Source: Conchocele bisecta
Taxonomy: Eukaryota > Mollusca > Bivalvia > Lucinida > Thyasiridae
Assembly: GCA_029237695.1 (NCBI GenBank)
Contig: CM055265.1
Span: 46,561,056-46,625,055 of the forward strand
Direction of reading: 5' to 3'
DNA: 64,000 nt
Shown here one piece after another: positions 23,304 through 34,465 of this stretch. The notes under the pieces were generated by a model. The model did no database searches, had not been told where the DNA came from, and saw only the letters and a list, made by a program, of their open reading frames with translations. A program made the position numbers and the translations under genes. The first letter of the stretch is position 1. Each line of letters opens with the position of its first letter.

Positions 23304-23330
23304 TTGTAATGTGGGTGAAATAGGCTACTG

Positions 23331-23690
23331 ATTAGTGTCTTTTGACATCAAGTACATTTGATTAGGTAAGTAAACAAGTAGGAACTCTGAGGCTCGTTTT
23401 CGAACAGTTTCTGAAAAACAATATCAAAAGAAACTTTTATCATTGACCTTTTACATTATGAAGTAAGGTATTGTTTTCATTGGAATAAATATGTTATGTA
23501 TTGTTATACTGTCCTAATACCAACGGCATTCGATAACATGCATTTCCTATCGGTCATCATGTATTCAGGAAATTTGATTGATAAAATCATCTACCCATAA
23601 TTGCATTGAACCTCACTAGAAACTGGTCACTGTGTTGTTATTTTTTTCATTTTTAATTCGAAATTTAATCATTACAGTACTTCTTATTTG
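23331..23690. other. Intron, nothing recognised
   Basis: AT-rich intron between receptor exons A and B; no repeat or gene feature identified. Confidence 0.4.
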
Positions 23691-24112
23691 TGGCTGTGAC
23701 TGGAGAAATGGGGCTAATGGGTTTTGCGACAAGTGCAGATCCAGATCAGACTGTGCGGGTGCACAGGCTGATCTGGATCTGCACTTTTCGCCATTCCATC
23801 AATGAAACACCCACCATGCTTATAACGAGCAATATAGGCAATATCATTATCAGGCTACAGAAGTGTGATACATCTAGGCTACACTGGTCACAAATGGAGA
23901 AATGTAGCTTATGAGTTTTGCGACCAGTGAAGATCCAGATCAGCCTGTGCATCCGCACAGTCTGATCAGGATCTGCACTGTTCGCAATTCCATCAATGAA
24001 ACACCTGTCATGTTTCTAACAAGCAATATAGATCAGTATCAGGATACAGGAATGTGCTATTTGATCAGGAGATACACTGGTCACAAACCCCATAAGCCCC
24101 AGTCACAGCCAC
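23691..24112. mobile_element. Two M2 MITE copies in tandem
   Basis: Starts TGGCTGTGACTGGAGAAAT. Interior GATCCAGATCAGACTGTG and GATCTGCACTTTTCG occur twice (23691-23885 and 23886-24112). Ends CCCAGTCACAGCCACAT. Confidence 0.75.
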
Positions 24113-24126
24113 ATTTGATACAAACG

Positions 24127-24193
24127 ATGTGATTTTGTACCTTTGGACATCTTAATGAAATTACGCAGATGTCCGAAGGTACAAAATCACATG
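24127..24193. mobile_element. Short M8 hairpin MITE next to exon B
   Basis: ATGTGATTTTGTACCTT and AAGGTACAAAATCACAT pair across ~30 bases that also hold GGACATCT/AGATGTCC. Lies 12 bases beyond the exon B donor. Confidence 0.85.
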
Positions 24194-24205
24194 GCTAACC
24201 ATTAC

Positions 24206-24389
24206 CTCCACTTGATGATGACGATATAGAGGGATTCCGTGAGTGGATGGACACCTCCGACTGGCTGCTGCTGTCCGTGGAGCTGGGGCGCGCAGGGTGG
24301 GAGGAGTCACTCGGGTCATCAGGGGTACCGACGGCCTCGCTGTAGGAGGGGGGCTGGGGCAGGGAGGGGTCGGCAGGGTTACCAAAGGC
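24206..24389 (-). CDS. Receptor exon 'B': second PPSY motif and Ser-rich linker
   Basis: Encodes residues 222-282. PPSYSEAV at 234-241 is a second WW-binding motif, 30 residues after the first. It is followed by a Ser/Pro/Asp-rich low-complexity stretch (SSTDSSSQSEVSIHSRN, then SSSSSG). Acceptor is CTGTTACAG with the exon from 24389 (phase 0). Donor is GTAATG from 24205 (phase 1); its last base G plus AC of the next exon makes Asp. A 67-bp hairpin MITE (24127-24193) sits only 12 bases past the donor. The paired PPSY motifs suggest bivalent binding to a multi-WW ligase and regulated endocytosis of the receptor; that role is inference. Confidence 0.85.
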
Positions 24390-24511
24390 CTGTAACAGAA
24401 ACATAGGTAACTATGACTTGGACAATTCCAGAATTAATTAACGATGACGTATGTTCACCAGCTGTGTTCAAGTAGATATTATCTTTCAAATGGAGAAGAA
24501 TAACATATAAA

Positions 24512-25187
24512 ACAAGAATTCCGCCACGGAAGCGGTATTGCGCCTGCCGAGGCATTTGACCGTGAACATTACGAGTAAATAAATGACCTTGACCTTGAGA
24601 ATTTGGATGTGGGGGTGTGCGTAATGAAGCATCATCCCTAGACAAACATTGATGTGAAATATTATCAAAGTCTGGCAAGGGGTTAAAGAGATATTTTGAA
24701 AAAACAATAACTTTAACGCATTTCTGTTACAAAACCGGTGAACATTAAAAGTAAATAAATGATCTTGACCTTGAGAATTTGGATGTGGGTTGTGCGTAAT
24801 GAAGCATCATCCCTAGACAAACATTGATGTGAAATATTATCAAAGTCTGGCAAGGGGTTAAAGAGATATTGTGAAAAAAAAATAACTTTAACGCATTTCT
24901 GTTACAAAACCGGTGAACATTAAAAGTAAATAAATGACCTTGACCTTCAGAATTTGGATGTGGGGGTGTGCATAATGAAGTATCATCCCATGAACAAACA
25001 TTGATGTGAAATATTATGAAAGTCTGGCAAGGGGTTAAAGAGATATTGTGAAAAAACAATAACTTTAGCGCATTTGCCTTAAAAAAAAACCGGAGGACGC
25101 GGACGACGACGGCGGACGACGACGACGCGGATGACGGAAAAAGCGCCGACTATAGTCGCGCCTCTGCTAAAGCAGGCGTGACAAAAA
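24512..25187 (+). mobile_element. Helentron-like element, 175-bp core
   Basis: Starts ACAAGAATTCCGCCACGGAA (5' hairpin CCGCCACGGAAGCGG). Three core units with AAATGACCTTGACCTTGAG, GATGTGAAATATTATCAAAG and GGCAAGGGGTTAAAGAGAT. Then a GGACGAC microsatellite and 3' hairpin CGCCTCTGCTAAAGCAGGCG. Confidence 0.78.
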
Positions 25188-25269
25188 CTGCAAACTGAAG
25201 GTGGGTGACATAATCTGGTACGAAAAACTAAATATTAAATTGATGTGATACAGACGGACGAATGGACGA

Positions 25270-25739
25270 GTGAGTGAGTGAGTGAATAGGGTTTAACGTC
25301 CGCTTTTCTGACATAGAGGTACAAGCCTCAGGGAGTCTACACGCAGACAGTCAACGGGGTCGTGTCCCGTATCCACCTGTCCGAGGGGGGTAAATCCCAA
25401 CTTCAGAACTCAATATTTACAATCAAAATATATATTCAGTCCTGAAATTAGAACAACCTGATCTGGTGCCAGGCCCTCGCCACACCAGCATCATTTATCC
25501 CATCCCCTAAAAGTAATAAGATTAGCGCTAATCTTACTTTTATATATGGGGCATAGCCCGACTCAACTCTCACATACAAGAACGCCAAAAATGTACACGA
25601 GGGCCAAATCCGGTATAGTGGGTTCCGGAAAGTATGAACCCAATCGTTAAGCCAGTTTAGTCGCCTTTTACGACAAGCAATGGCTACTGCAGCACTATTC
25701 TCAGGATCAGTTGATCCCGCCCCGGTGCCTGCACGGGGC
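25270..25739 (+). mobile_element. SINE-B copy with 12-bp target duplication
   Basis: Near-identical to 6917-7387. Flanked by ACGAATGGACGA at 25258-25269 and 25740-25751. Confidence 0.9.
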
Positions 25740-25967
25740 ACGAATGGACGAATGGAAAGGCAAAAACTATATACCCCTCAGTACACGTAAGCCAGGGGTA
25801 TAATAAATTAAATTTTGTCTGGGTAGTACTAATGCACGTTCATACGCACGTAAGTACATGGACTGATGCTGTATCCCCTCTTGCCTATCGGCGAGGGGAT
25901 AATGAAAAACAGCAGATGACAATTTTTGTTTCCCACATTCTAAGTGTTAAGAGATGTAAGTACCTAC

Positions 25968-26089
25968 CACATTGAGGTACCAGCCGGGGGGATTCTGAAT
26001 AGCCTCGTTGTACGAGGGCGGCATGTCTCGCTCCGCATGGTTGCCAGGGAACCAGCGAGGTCGGCTCCGGCGTCGACGTTGACGCCCAG
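25968..26089 (-). CDS. Receptor exon 'C': basic cytoplasmic segment with first PPSY motif
   Basis: Encodes residues 181-221. It opens with an arginine-rich run (GRQRRRRSRPRW) and then carries PPSYNEAI at 204-211 followed by QNPPGWYLN. PPxY motifs bind the WW domains of NEDD4-family ubiquitin ligases, and PPSY is also found in the tails of LRP3/10/12-type receptors. Phase-1 acceptor (TTTCAG, exon from 26089) and phase-0 donor (GTAGGT from 25967). The join to the preceding exon completes an Ala codon and the join to the next gives NV-AFG. The intron side of the acceptor is the head of a SINE read backwards. Recognition rests on exact frame agreement with both neighbours and the motif. Confidence 0.85.
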
Positions 26090-26379
26090 CTGAAATTATT
26101 TATTTATTAATGGTGTTTAACAGCCTATCAACAGCTAAGGTCATTTAGACCAGGTTAACGGCTTTGAATCCCAAATATCACCTGTTGTGCTGGGGTTATA
26201 TACCAAAATCAGAATTAAATATTTAGAGAAAAAAATATGTATTCAGCCCTGAAATTAGAATAGCCTGACCTGGTACCGTGTCCTTACCACACCAGTCACT
26301 TAGCCCCAGTGCATGAAGATAATACTGATTAGTACTAATCTTATTACTTTTATAATGAGCATAACTAGATTTAACTAAA

Positions 26380-27982
26380 AGTAAAAAGACGGCCAAGAAG
26401 GCAATCGCCGGAAATTGTTTCACTCACAAAGGTCAATGTCACCAAGGTCAAGGCCACAATGTCAGGAAGTCCAAAATGATTGATATGAAGGTCAAGGTCA
26501 CCTAGGCCAAGGTCACAAAAATGACATTGTATGGATCAATGTGAAGAAGCTATTGATTAAGTTTGGAAAAGATCTGACTAACGGATCAGGAGATATTCAA
26601 TATTTACACACATGCAAAATTATGACACGGCGGTCAATGTCACCAAGGTGAAGGTCAATGTCAATCGAATGATACTGATATGACTAATAGATTAGGAAAT
26701 ATTCAACATTTGCCAAAACATTGTAGTACGTCAAAAAATTGTTGAGGTCGTCAAGGTCATCCAAATTACACTGGGTAGATATCAATGTGAGGAAGCTATT
26801 GAAGTTTGGAGATGATCTGATTAACGGATCAGAGATGTTAAACATTTGGACCTATGTCCAAAATTATCCACATGAAGGTCAAGGTCATCCGAATGACAAA
26901 GTTTGGCAATGATCCAAGTAACGGATTAAGTGATATTTCAACATTTGGCTGTACGTCCACAATTGTTGACACCAAGGTCAAGGTCACGGTCACCCAAATG
27001 ACACTACTGTCTGTTCCACGTTTTTCTGTCGACGAACTTTTGGCCATTAAACACATTAAATCTAAAAAATATTTTAAAGTAAGTACTTTTTCATCAATAA
27101 CAAAAAAATCACCCTCCTTAAAAAAATTTGTTTGATGAAATTCCATCAAATATTGATTTTATAGCGAAAAAACGATTTTCCTATGGGAATTTAACATGGA
27201 AGGAAAAGAGGAGGAAGCGTTGTGGGAGGAGTCAAAAAAAACTTTCTTTTTTTTGGAAATTGACTCCAAAACCTGGCTAGATAGCTTAAAAATGATGTAA
27301 TTAAGAAAACAAGTTAGATTTTGAAAATCAGTCCACTAATAAAAAAAATATTTAAAAAAAATCTATTTTTAGCACCCATGTAAATTCCCATAGGAAAATC
27401 GTTTTTTCACAATAAAATCAATATTTGATGGAATTATTTGATGGAATTTCATCAAATAATTTTTTTTGGGGAGGGTGACTTTTCATATTGATAAAAAAGT
27501 ACTTACTTTTAAATATTTTTTTAGATTTAATGTGTTTAAAAGCCAAAACATGGAACAGACAGTAGTGGAACAGACAGTAGTAGGACAGACATCAATGAGA
27601 CGAAGCTATTTAACAGATCAAGAGATATTCAACATTTGGACGCATGTACAAAATTGCTGACATCAAGGTCACTGAGGTCAAGGTCACCCGAATGAGCCAA
27701 CAATGTGAGAAGCTATTGATGAAGTTTAGTAATGATCCGACTAACAGATCAGGAGGTATTCAACATTTGGTTGTACATGTAAAATTATTGACACAAAGGC
27801 TAATAGCTATCAATGTGAGGAAGCTATTGATGAAGTTTGGTATTGATTTGATTAACGGATCAAGAGATAAGCTAAGTTTGTCTACGACCAAAATTTACAT
27901 CCAAAATTGTTGAAGATGACGACGATGCCGGAATTGTGAACACTCTGTCTCACTTTCCACTATTGTGAGTGAGACAAAAAAG
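26380..27982. mobile_element. Helentron-like element inside the SINE, itself carrying an M6 MITE
   Basis: Diverged core units with GGTCAAGGTCACC, ATCAATGTGAGGAAGCTATT and GATTAACGGATCAGGAGATA. M6 lies at 27004-27566. The 3' hairpin TCTCACTTTCCACTATTGTG then AGTGAGAC is at ~27948-27974. The 5' end is poorly defined. Confidence 0.6.
27004..27566. mobile_element. M6 palindromic MITE
   Basis: Ends CTACTGTCTGTTCCACG / TGGAACAGACAGTAG. Long inner arms include TGATGAAATTCCATCAAATA and CGATTTTCCTATGGGAATTT with their complements at 27385-27470. Confidence 0.8.
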
Positions 27983-28001
27983 TAGCTTGAGGGCCAAACC
28001 A

Positions 28002-29844
28002 GTAGCCGATTTCATCAAAATTGCAAAGTACACTTATCTAGCAAAGTATACCGGTACTTTGAGGGAGTAATCATTTATTCTTCACGAAATGTATTATATC
28101 ATATAAAACTAACAACTGCATATATATTTGATGATTAAAAGTATGGAGAATTATTACACTGAATGTATTACATTATCACAGCCAAAATGGCTGTGATAAT
28201 GTAATAAATTCAGTATAATAACAAGAAACGAGGCAAAGCCACGAAGGCCAGGTTTTTTCCAAGCATAGACACTTGGATAACATAATTATACCCACTTTTT
28301 GTAGACTAGATGGCCGTGGCCTGCATGTCGCGCCTTGGGGCGAGGCATGGACACTAAAAAAATAGATATAGTAGATGGAAAAACTTTAACCAAAAAACTT
28401 TAACCGGACACACGGACGAACGGACGGACGTATGCCAAAATGCCGACGATATCGCGCTTTCAGCAAGCAGGTGTGACAATGATGATAAACACCCATGTGA
28501 AGTATCAAGGTATTGGGTGAAGCAGTTGCAGAGATATAGTACACGAAAAAACTTTAACAAAAAAATTCAAAGTAATTTGAACTTGACATAGGGCACAGGA
28601 TCGCGCTTTCCACAAGAGGTGCGACAATGATATAAACACCCATGTGAAGTATCAAGGTATTGGGTGAAGCAGTTGCAGAGATAGACTTACACGAAAAAAC
28701 TTTAACAAAAACAAAAAAATTCAAAGTAATTTTGACCTTGACATTGGGCACAGGGATGCGCATTCCGCAAGCAGGTGGCAACACCATGATGATAAACCAC
28801 CCATGTGAAGTATCAAGGTATGGGTGAAAGCAGTTTTGCAGAGATATAGTACACAAAAAAAACGAAAAAAAAAAAAAAATCAAAAGTAATTTGACCTGAC
28901 ATTTGGGTCACAGGGGCCGCACGGTTGAGGGTTAGAATGAAAATATGGATGATGATAAACACCCATGTGAAGTTTCAAGGTAATGGGCGAAGCAGTTGCA
29001 GAGATATAGTATAACGAAAAAGTTTTAACCAAAAAACTCTAACCAGACGTACGTTAAAAAGTTAACGTTGAAAATGGCTAAGTCAATTACGTAGAAATAA
29101 TAGGTGAAGGTAAAAAAATGGTCACATGTTGGATAGTTGTATGTGGTAGGCACCCCTTGGTTATGAAGCTGTGAAAGTTTGGTGGTCCTAGGTGGTACAG
29201 TACCAAAGAAATGGACTTAAACACGAAAACTTAACATTGTAAACGCGAAAACTTAACATTGAAAATGGCTAAGTCGACTGCGCGGAAAAATGGGTGAAGT
29301 TAAAAAAAAAAGTAACATGTTGGATAGTGATATGTGGTGGGTACCCCTTGATTATGAAGCTGTGAAAGTTTGGTGGTCCTAGGTGGTACAGTACCAAAGA
29401 AATGGACTTAAACACGAAAACTTAACATTGTAAACGCGAAAACTTAACATTGAAAATGGCTAAGTCGACTACGCGGAAAAAATGGGTCAAGTTAAAAAAA
29501 AAGTAACATGTTGGATAGTGATATGTGGTGGGCACCCCTTGATTATGAAGCTGTGAAAGTTTGGTGGTCCTAGGTGGTACAGTAACAAAGAAATGGACTC
29601 AAACACAAAAACTTAACATTGATTGTGGACGCCTCCCGCCGACCGCCCGCCAGCCCGCCCGCCCCCCGCCCGCCCGCCGCCCACCCGGCCACCCGCCCGG
29701 CTTTCGCCAATCTAATAGCCTGGATTTTTTTTTAAAAAACCTGGCTAAAAATTAATAAATTTATCATTAAGTTGAACATTTCTCCCTCAAAGTATACTTT
29801 GCTAGATGATAAGTATACTTTGCAATGTTGGTGAAATAGGCTAC
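28002..29844 (+). mobile_element. M1 MITE split at its centre by a Helentron-like element
   Basis: Left half 28002-28220 ends CAGTATAATA; right half from ~29748 (ATTAATAAATTTATC) ends GGCTA-CTG. Inserted in the SINE at the junction GCCAAAC-CAG. Confidence 0.82.
28221..29747 (+). mobile_element. Helentron-like element (composite) inside M1
   Basis: Starts ACAAGAAACGAGGCAAAGCC. A second head ACTAGATGGCCGTGGCCTGC at 28306 suggests nesting. Core units: GATGATAAACACCCATGTGA x4 (28380-29040), then three ~180-bp units with AACTTAACATTGAAAATGGC and AAGTTTGGTGGTCCTAGGTG (29057-29630). Ends in a CCGCC-rich run and hairpin GCCTGG-T run/AAAAACCTGGC. Confidence 0.68.
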
Positions 29845-29931
29845 TGGGATATCGGGATTCTGACAAGGATGAACCCCACCGTGTGTCATTGCACAATGGT
29901 GTTTATTGAGTCTGAAGTCAGTGTAGCACAT

Positions 29932-30235
29932 GTAGCCTATTTCACCAACATTGCAAAGTATACTTTTCTAGCAAAGTATACTTTGAGGGAGAAATTTAAG
30001 AATAAATTTATTAATTTTTATTACCGGTATACTGAATTTATTACATTATCACAGCCATTTTGGCTGTGATAATGAAATTTATTCAGTATAATAATTCTAC
30101 ATATTTTCAATCATCAAATATATCAAGTCATTAGTTCTATATGAAATAATGCATTTCGGGGAAAATAAATTATTACTCCCTCAAAGTATACTTTGCTAGA
30201 TACGTATGCTTTGCAATATTGATGAAATCGGCTAC
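29932..30235 (-). mobile_element. M1 MITE copy
   Basis: TAGCCTATTTCACCAACATT ... ATCGGCTA-CTG, central palindrome near-complete. Sits only ~85 bases from the previous M1. Confidence 0.88.
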
Positions 30236-30391
30236 TGATGAGCTACCAGATGCTGACTGATGCCGGCAAGGGTATCATGCATGTTTCAATCAAGTAGCAA
30301 ATAACGTAGGCTCTATTATATCGGCACTCATGTGCAGGCTCATGTACTAGTAAACTGGTCAAATACTCTCTATGTTGTCATACAGTCACTG

Positions 30392-30948
30392 TTACTGTCT
30401 GTTTCACGAAAGCTGTCCAAATTTTACGGCTATATAGACAATTCAAAAACAATATCTTTTTCGATAATATTAAATTAAAGGAAAATTTAAGAATGAGCCT
30501 TCTTTTTATTTCATGAAATTTGGTCAAATATTGATTTTACTGCAAAAAAAAACAATTTCTTCATGTTAAAAATCCCCATAGACAGATGTCTATGGGATTT
30601 AACATGGGGAAATTTTTAAAATTTCAGAAATACTGGATCGACTTTCAAAATTTAACTTGTTTTCTTAGTTACATCATTTCCAAGCTATCTAGCCAGGTTT
30701 CGGAGTCAATTTCCAAATATTTTCATTTCACTTCTCCCACAGCTTATCCACCTCCTTTTCACCCATGTTCAATTTCCATAGACAAATCAATTTTTCGTAA
30801 AAAAAATCAATAGTGGACCAAATTTCACAAAATAAAAAGAAGGCTCATTCTTAAATTTTGATAAAATTTAATATTATAAAAAAACCACTGTTTTTGCATT
30901 GTTTATATGGCCGTAAGATTTGGACAGGTTTCGTGAAACAGACAGTAA
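30392..30948. mobile_element. M6 palindromic MITE
   Basis: Ends TTACTGTCTGTTTCACG / CGTGAAACAGACAGTAA. Inner arms AAATTTAAGAATGAGCCTTC and its complement. The centre CCCCATAGACA..TGTCTATGGG is near-perfect. Confidence 0.82.
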
Positions 30949-31080
30949 TTTGTTACCCCAAAGCAATGGTAAATCCCCTTTACAATATTATTTATAGGGA
31001 CACATTTGGTAGCAAGTGGTAACCCTGGTTAGAGAAATATTCTGGAGCAGCCAAGATTTTGTATTCCCAATTATTCAATT

Positions 31081-31455
31081 ACAGTCGAACCTCCCCGAAC
31101 GGCCACCTCTCTACAACAGCCACCTCTCTGTAACAGCCGCTATTTTATATCCCAAATGGATGATTTTATCTATATCTAACCCTTACACTGCTGAGCATGA
31201 ACATTGTCGTTTGATGTTGATTTTGCATTCTTTCTCAATAAAAACATGTTTTGACAGCATTTTAGAATCATTTCCATTGGAAATGATTCTAAAATGCTGT
31301 CAAAACATGTTTTTATTGAGAGAATTATTGAAGAAAATAAATAAACATCAGACGATAAAATTGTATTCAGCATTAACCTCCCTACAACAGCCACCTCTCT
31401 ATAACAGCCAATTTTGCCTCTTCCCATGGGTGGCTGTTGTAGAGAGGTTGCACTG
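31081..31455. mobile_element. Palindromic MITE (M7) with a nested M4
   Basis: Ends ACAGTCGAACCTCC / GAGAGGTTGCACTGT with CCACCTCTCTACAACAGCC repeats. M4 (31177-31378) sits in the centre with TAACCCTTACACTGCTGAGC / GCATTAACC ends and a 40-base inner hairpin (ATTTTAGAATCATTTCCA...). Confidence 0.78.
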
Positions 31456-31599
31456 TACTACATAAATGAACGTGTTAACAAAGGCCACCTGTGAAGAGAG
31501 GCCAGATTTTTTTCTTCCCATGGCTGGTCTTTATTCACAGGTTTGGCTGTATATACAACTAGTCTGCAAACTTTATTGGCTGGCACTGGGACCACAGGC

Positions 31600-31800
31600 T
31601 GAAGTAACGGACCGAGGTCTATAAATACATTAAATATGCCTAAAAGCATCAATAAATGAAGAAAAAAACATTATTTTGTTTTACCCCCTCCATCTAAAGA
31701 TGGAGGGGATAAAAAAAAAAATTAGTTTTTCTTCATTTATTGATGCTTTCAGGCATATTTAATGTATTTATAGACCTCGGTCCGTTACTTCAACCTGTGA
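31600..31800. repeat. Large hairpin around a T/A-rich loop
   Basis: ACGGACCGAGGTCTATAAAT at 31609 pairs with ATTTATAGACCTCGGTCCGT at ~31767. The arms continue through GCATCAATAAATGAAG / CTTCATTTATTGATGC. A related half lies at ~51460-51510. Confidence 0.8.
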
Positions 31801-32005
31801 CTGGGACTGGAGATATAGGGCCTACATGTATGACCTTTGCAGCCAGTGTACACCCAGGTCAGTGTGTACACTATTTGCCATTCAGTGAGTAATGCTCCAG
31901 AAGTGTGCCAGCGATCCAGTGTTAGTATTAGCACACATTTAATTCCTCCCCATTTCTCCAGTCACACTACCCACCCCTCTAGTCAACAGTGTACACATTA
32001 CCCAC

Positions 32006-32212
32006 CCCTGTTTTCGGAGGAGACCTCCTCACTGAGGGATTGCAGTCTTTCCTCGGCCATCCCCGCCTCGCGCCGTCGAATAGCCCGACATCGGCGCACC
32101 ATGACAAACAGGAGACATATCACCATTATGAGGAACACAGAGATTACTATCGGGACAATCACGCTCACTGTGAGCGAGTGCTGTGAGCTCTGGTCCCAGT
32201 CATCCACAGACA
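32006..32212 (-). CDS. Receptor exon 'D': juxtamembrane, transmembrane helix and stop-transfer
   Basis: Encodes residues 112-180. VSVDDWDQSSQHSLTV is an acidic juxtamembrane stretch. Residues 127-150 form a hydrophobic helix (VSVIVPIVISVFLIMVICLL followed by FVMV). RRCRAIRRR follows and fits a cytoplasmic stop-transfer sequence, so the orientation is N-terminus outside. The rest (EERLQSLSEEVSSENR) is charged and cytosolic. Acceptor is ATATTGCAG with the exon starting at 32212; donor GTGGGT starts at 32005; both are phase 1. Odd feature: the last ~45 intron bases and first ~75 exon bases form the unit of a tandem array reaching 34140, so many near-identical acceptors precede this one in the transcript. 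The copy at 32212 is the only one that reads on through the full helix. Confidence 0.88.
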
Positions 32213-34140
32213 CTGCAATATCACATATAATGTCAAATACAGATGGTAATACACTAATACAGAGTTACTATCGGGACAATCACGCCCACTGTGAGCGTGT
32301 ACTGTGAGCTCTGGTCCCAGTCATCCACAGACACTGCAATATCACATATAATGTCAAATACAGATGGTAATACATGTACACTAATACAGAGATTACTATC
32401 AGGACAATCACGCCCACTGTGAGCGTGTACTGTGAGCTCTGGTCCCAGTCATCCACAGACACTGCAATATCACATATAATGTCAAATACAGATGGTAATA
32501 CACTAATACAGAGTTACTATCGGGACAATCACGCCCACTGTGAGCGAGTGCTGTGAGCTCTGGTCCCAGTCATCCACAGACACTGCAATATCACATATAA
32601 TGTCAAATACAGATGGTAATACATGTACACTAATACAGAGATTACTATCAGGACAATCACGCCCACTGTGAGCGTGTACTGTGAGCTCTGGTCCCAGTCA
32701 TCCACAGACACTGCAATATCACATATAATGTCAAATACAGATGGTAATACACTAATACAGAGTTACTATCGGGACAATCACGCCCACTGTGAGCGTGTAC
32801 TGTGAGCTCTGGTCCCAGTCATCATCAGACACTGCAATATCACATAATGTCAAATACAGATGGTAATACACTAATACAGAGTTACTATCGGGACAATCAC
32901 GCCCACTGTGAGCGAGTGCTGTGAGCTCTGGTCCCAGTCATCCACAGACACTGCAATATCACATATAATGTCAAATACAGATGGTAATACACTAATACAG
33001 AGTTACTATCGGGACAATCACGCCCACTGTGAGCATGTACTGTGAGCTCTGGTCCCAGTCATCCACAGACACTGCAATATCACATATAATGTCAAATACA
33101 GATGGTAATACACTAATACAGAGATTACTATCGGGACAATCACGCCCACTGTGAGCGAGTGCTGTGAGCTCTGGTCCCAGTCATCCACAGACACTGCAAT
33201 ATCACATATAATGTCAAATACAGATGGTAATACACTAATACAGAGTTACTATCGGGACAATCACGCCCACTGTGAGCATGTACTGTGAGCTCTGGTCCCA
33301 GTCATCCACAGACACTGCAATATCACATATAATGTCAAATACAGATGGTAATACACTAATACAGAGTTACTATCGGGACAATCACGCCCACTGTGAGCGT
33401 GTACTGTGAGCTCTGGTCCCAGTCATCCACAGACACTGCAATATCACATATAATGTCAAATACAGATGGTAATACACTAATACAGAGTTACTATCGGGAC
33501 AATCACGCCCACTGTGAGCGTGTACTGTGAGCTCTGGTCCCAGTCATCCACAGACACTGCAATATCACATATAATGTCAAATACAGATGGTAATACACTA
33601 ATACAGAGTTACTATCGGGACAATCACGCCCACTGTGAGCGAGTGCTGTGAGCTCTGGTCCCAGTCATCCACAGACACTGCAATATCACATATAATGTCA
33701 AATACAGATGGTACTACACTAATACAGAGATTACTATCGGGACAATCACGCCCACTGTGAGCGTGTACTGTGAGCTCTGGTCCCAGTCATCCACAGACAC
33801 TGCAATATCACATATAATGTCAAATACAGATGGTAATACACTAATACAGAGTTACTATCGGGACAATCACGCCCACTGTGAGCGAGTGCTGTGAGCTCTG
33901 GTCCCAGTCATCCACAGACACTGCAATATCACATATAATGTCAAATACAGATGGTAATACACTAATACAGAGATTACTATCGGGACAATCACGCCCACTG
34001 TGAGCGTGTACTGTGAGCTCTGGTCCCAGTCATCCACAGACACTGCAATATCACATATAATGTCAAATACAGATGGTAATACACTAATACAGAGATTACT
34101 ATCGGACAATCACGCCCACTGTGAGCGTGTACTGTGAGCC
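32140..34140 (-). repeat. ~121-bp tandem array copying the transmembrane-exon splice acceptor
   Basis: Sixteen copies of GGTCCCAGTCATC spaced 120-129 bases, plus a partial seventeenth, starting with the true exon D at 32140-32212. Each unit holds ~48 bases of intron end (ATATTGCAG on the minus strand) and ~73 bases of exon start. Two variants alternate, encoding SQHSLTV and SQYTLTV. An M1 cuts the last unit; its remainder (GGTCCCAGTCCTCCACGG) continues at 34467-34500. Units differ by a few bases, so the expansion is young. Confidence 0.92.
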
Positions 34141-34142
34141 CT

Positions 34143-34465
34143 GTAGCCGATTTCATCAAAATTGCAAAGTATACTTATCTACCAAAGTATACTTATCTAC
34201 CAAAGTATACTTTGAGCGAGTAATCATTTATTTTTCCCGAAATCGATTATTTCATATAGAACTCACGACTCCATATATTTGATGATTAAAAATATGCAGA
34301 ATTATTATACTGAATTTATTACATTATCACAGCCAAAATGGCTGTGATAATGTAATAAATTCAGTATAATACAACATAATAAATTTATCCTAAAATTTAA
34401 AATTCATCCCTCAAAGTATACTTTGCTAGATAAGTATACTTTGCAATGTTGGTGAAATAGGCTAC
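34143..34465 (+). mobile_element. M1 MITE copy inserted into the last array unit
   Basis: Flanked CTG-TAGCC ... GGCTA-CTG-GTCCCAG. The intact unit reads GAGCT-CTG-GTCCCAG, so the empty site is known and proves a 3-base CTG duplication. The left GTATACTTA block is duplicated. Confidence 0.93.

Larger units (their letters stand above)
17231..23328 (+). mobile_element. One M1 MITE split by a 5.9-kb stack of later insertions
   Basis: Left half 17231-17448 (CAG-TAGCC through the central palindrome to CAGTATAATAAAA). Right half resumes at ~22636 (ATAAATTTATCC), is cut again by M4 (22659-22858) and SINE-A (~22911-23303), and ends GGCTA-CTG at 23328. The pieces together match an intact M1. Confidence 0.8.
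26094..29885 (+). mobile_element. One SINE-A split by two independent insertion stacks
   Basis: Head and middle at 26094-26378 (TTTATTTATTAATGGTGTTT, TTCAGCCCTGAAATTAGAA). A short piece at ~27985-28001 (GAGGGCCAAACCAG). Tail at 29845-29885 (ATCGGGATTCTGAC, GGATGAACCCC). Between them sit a Helentron-like element and an M1 that is itself split. The head forms the intron side of the exon C acceptor. Confidence 0.72.

Noticed and set aside
31016..31465. 149-codon plus-strand open frame
   Set aside because: Crosses nested palindromic MITEs (M7 and M4); both strands are open because of the palindrome.
32213..34140. Series of about 16 duplicated exons
   Set aside because: Units copy only the acceptor and the first ~73 exon bases, have no matching donor, and most run into a stop, so they are not usable cassette exons.
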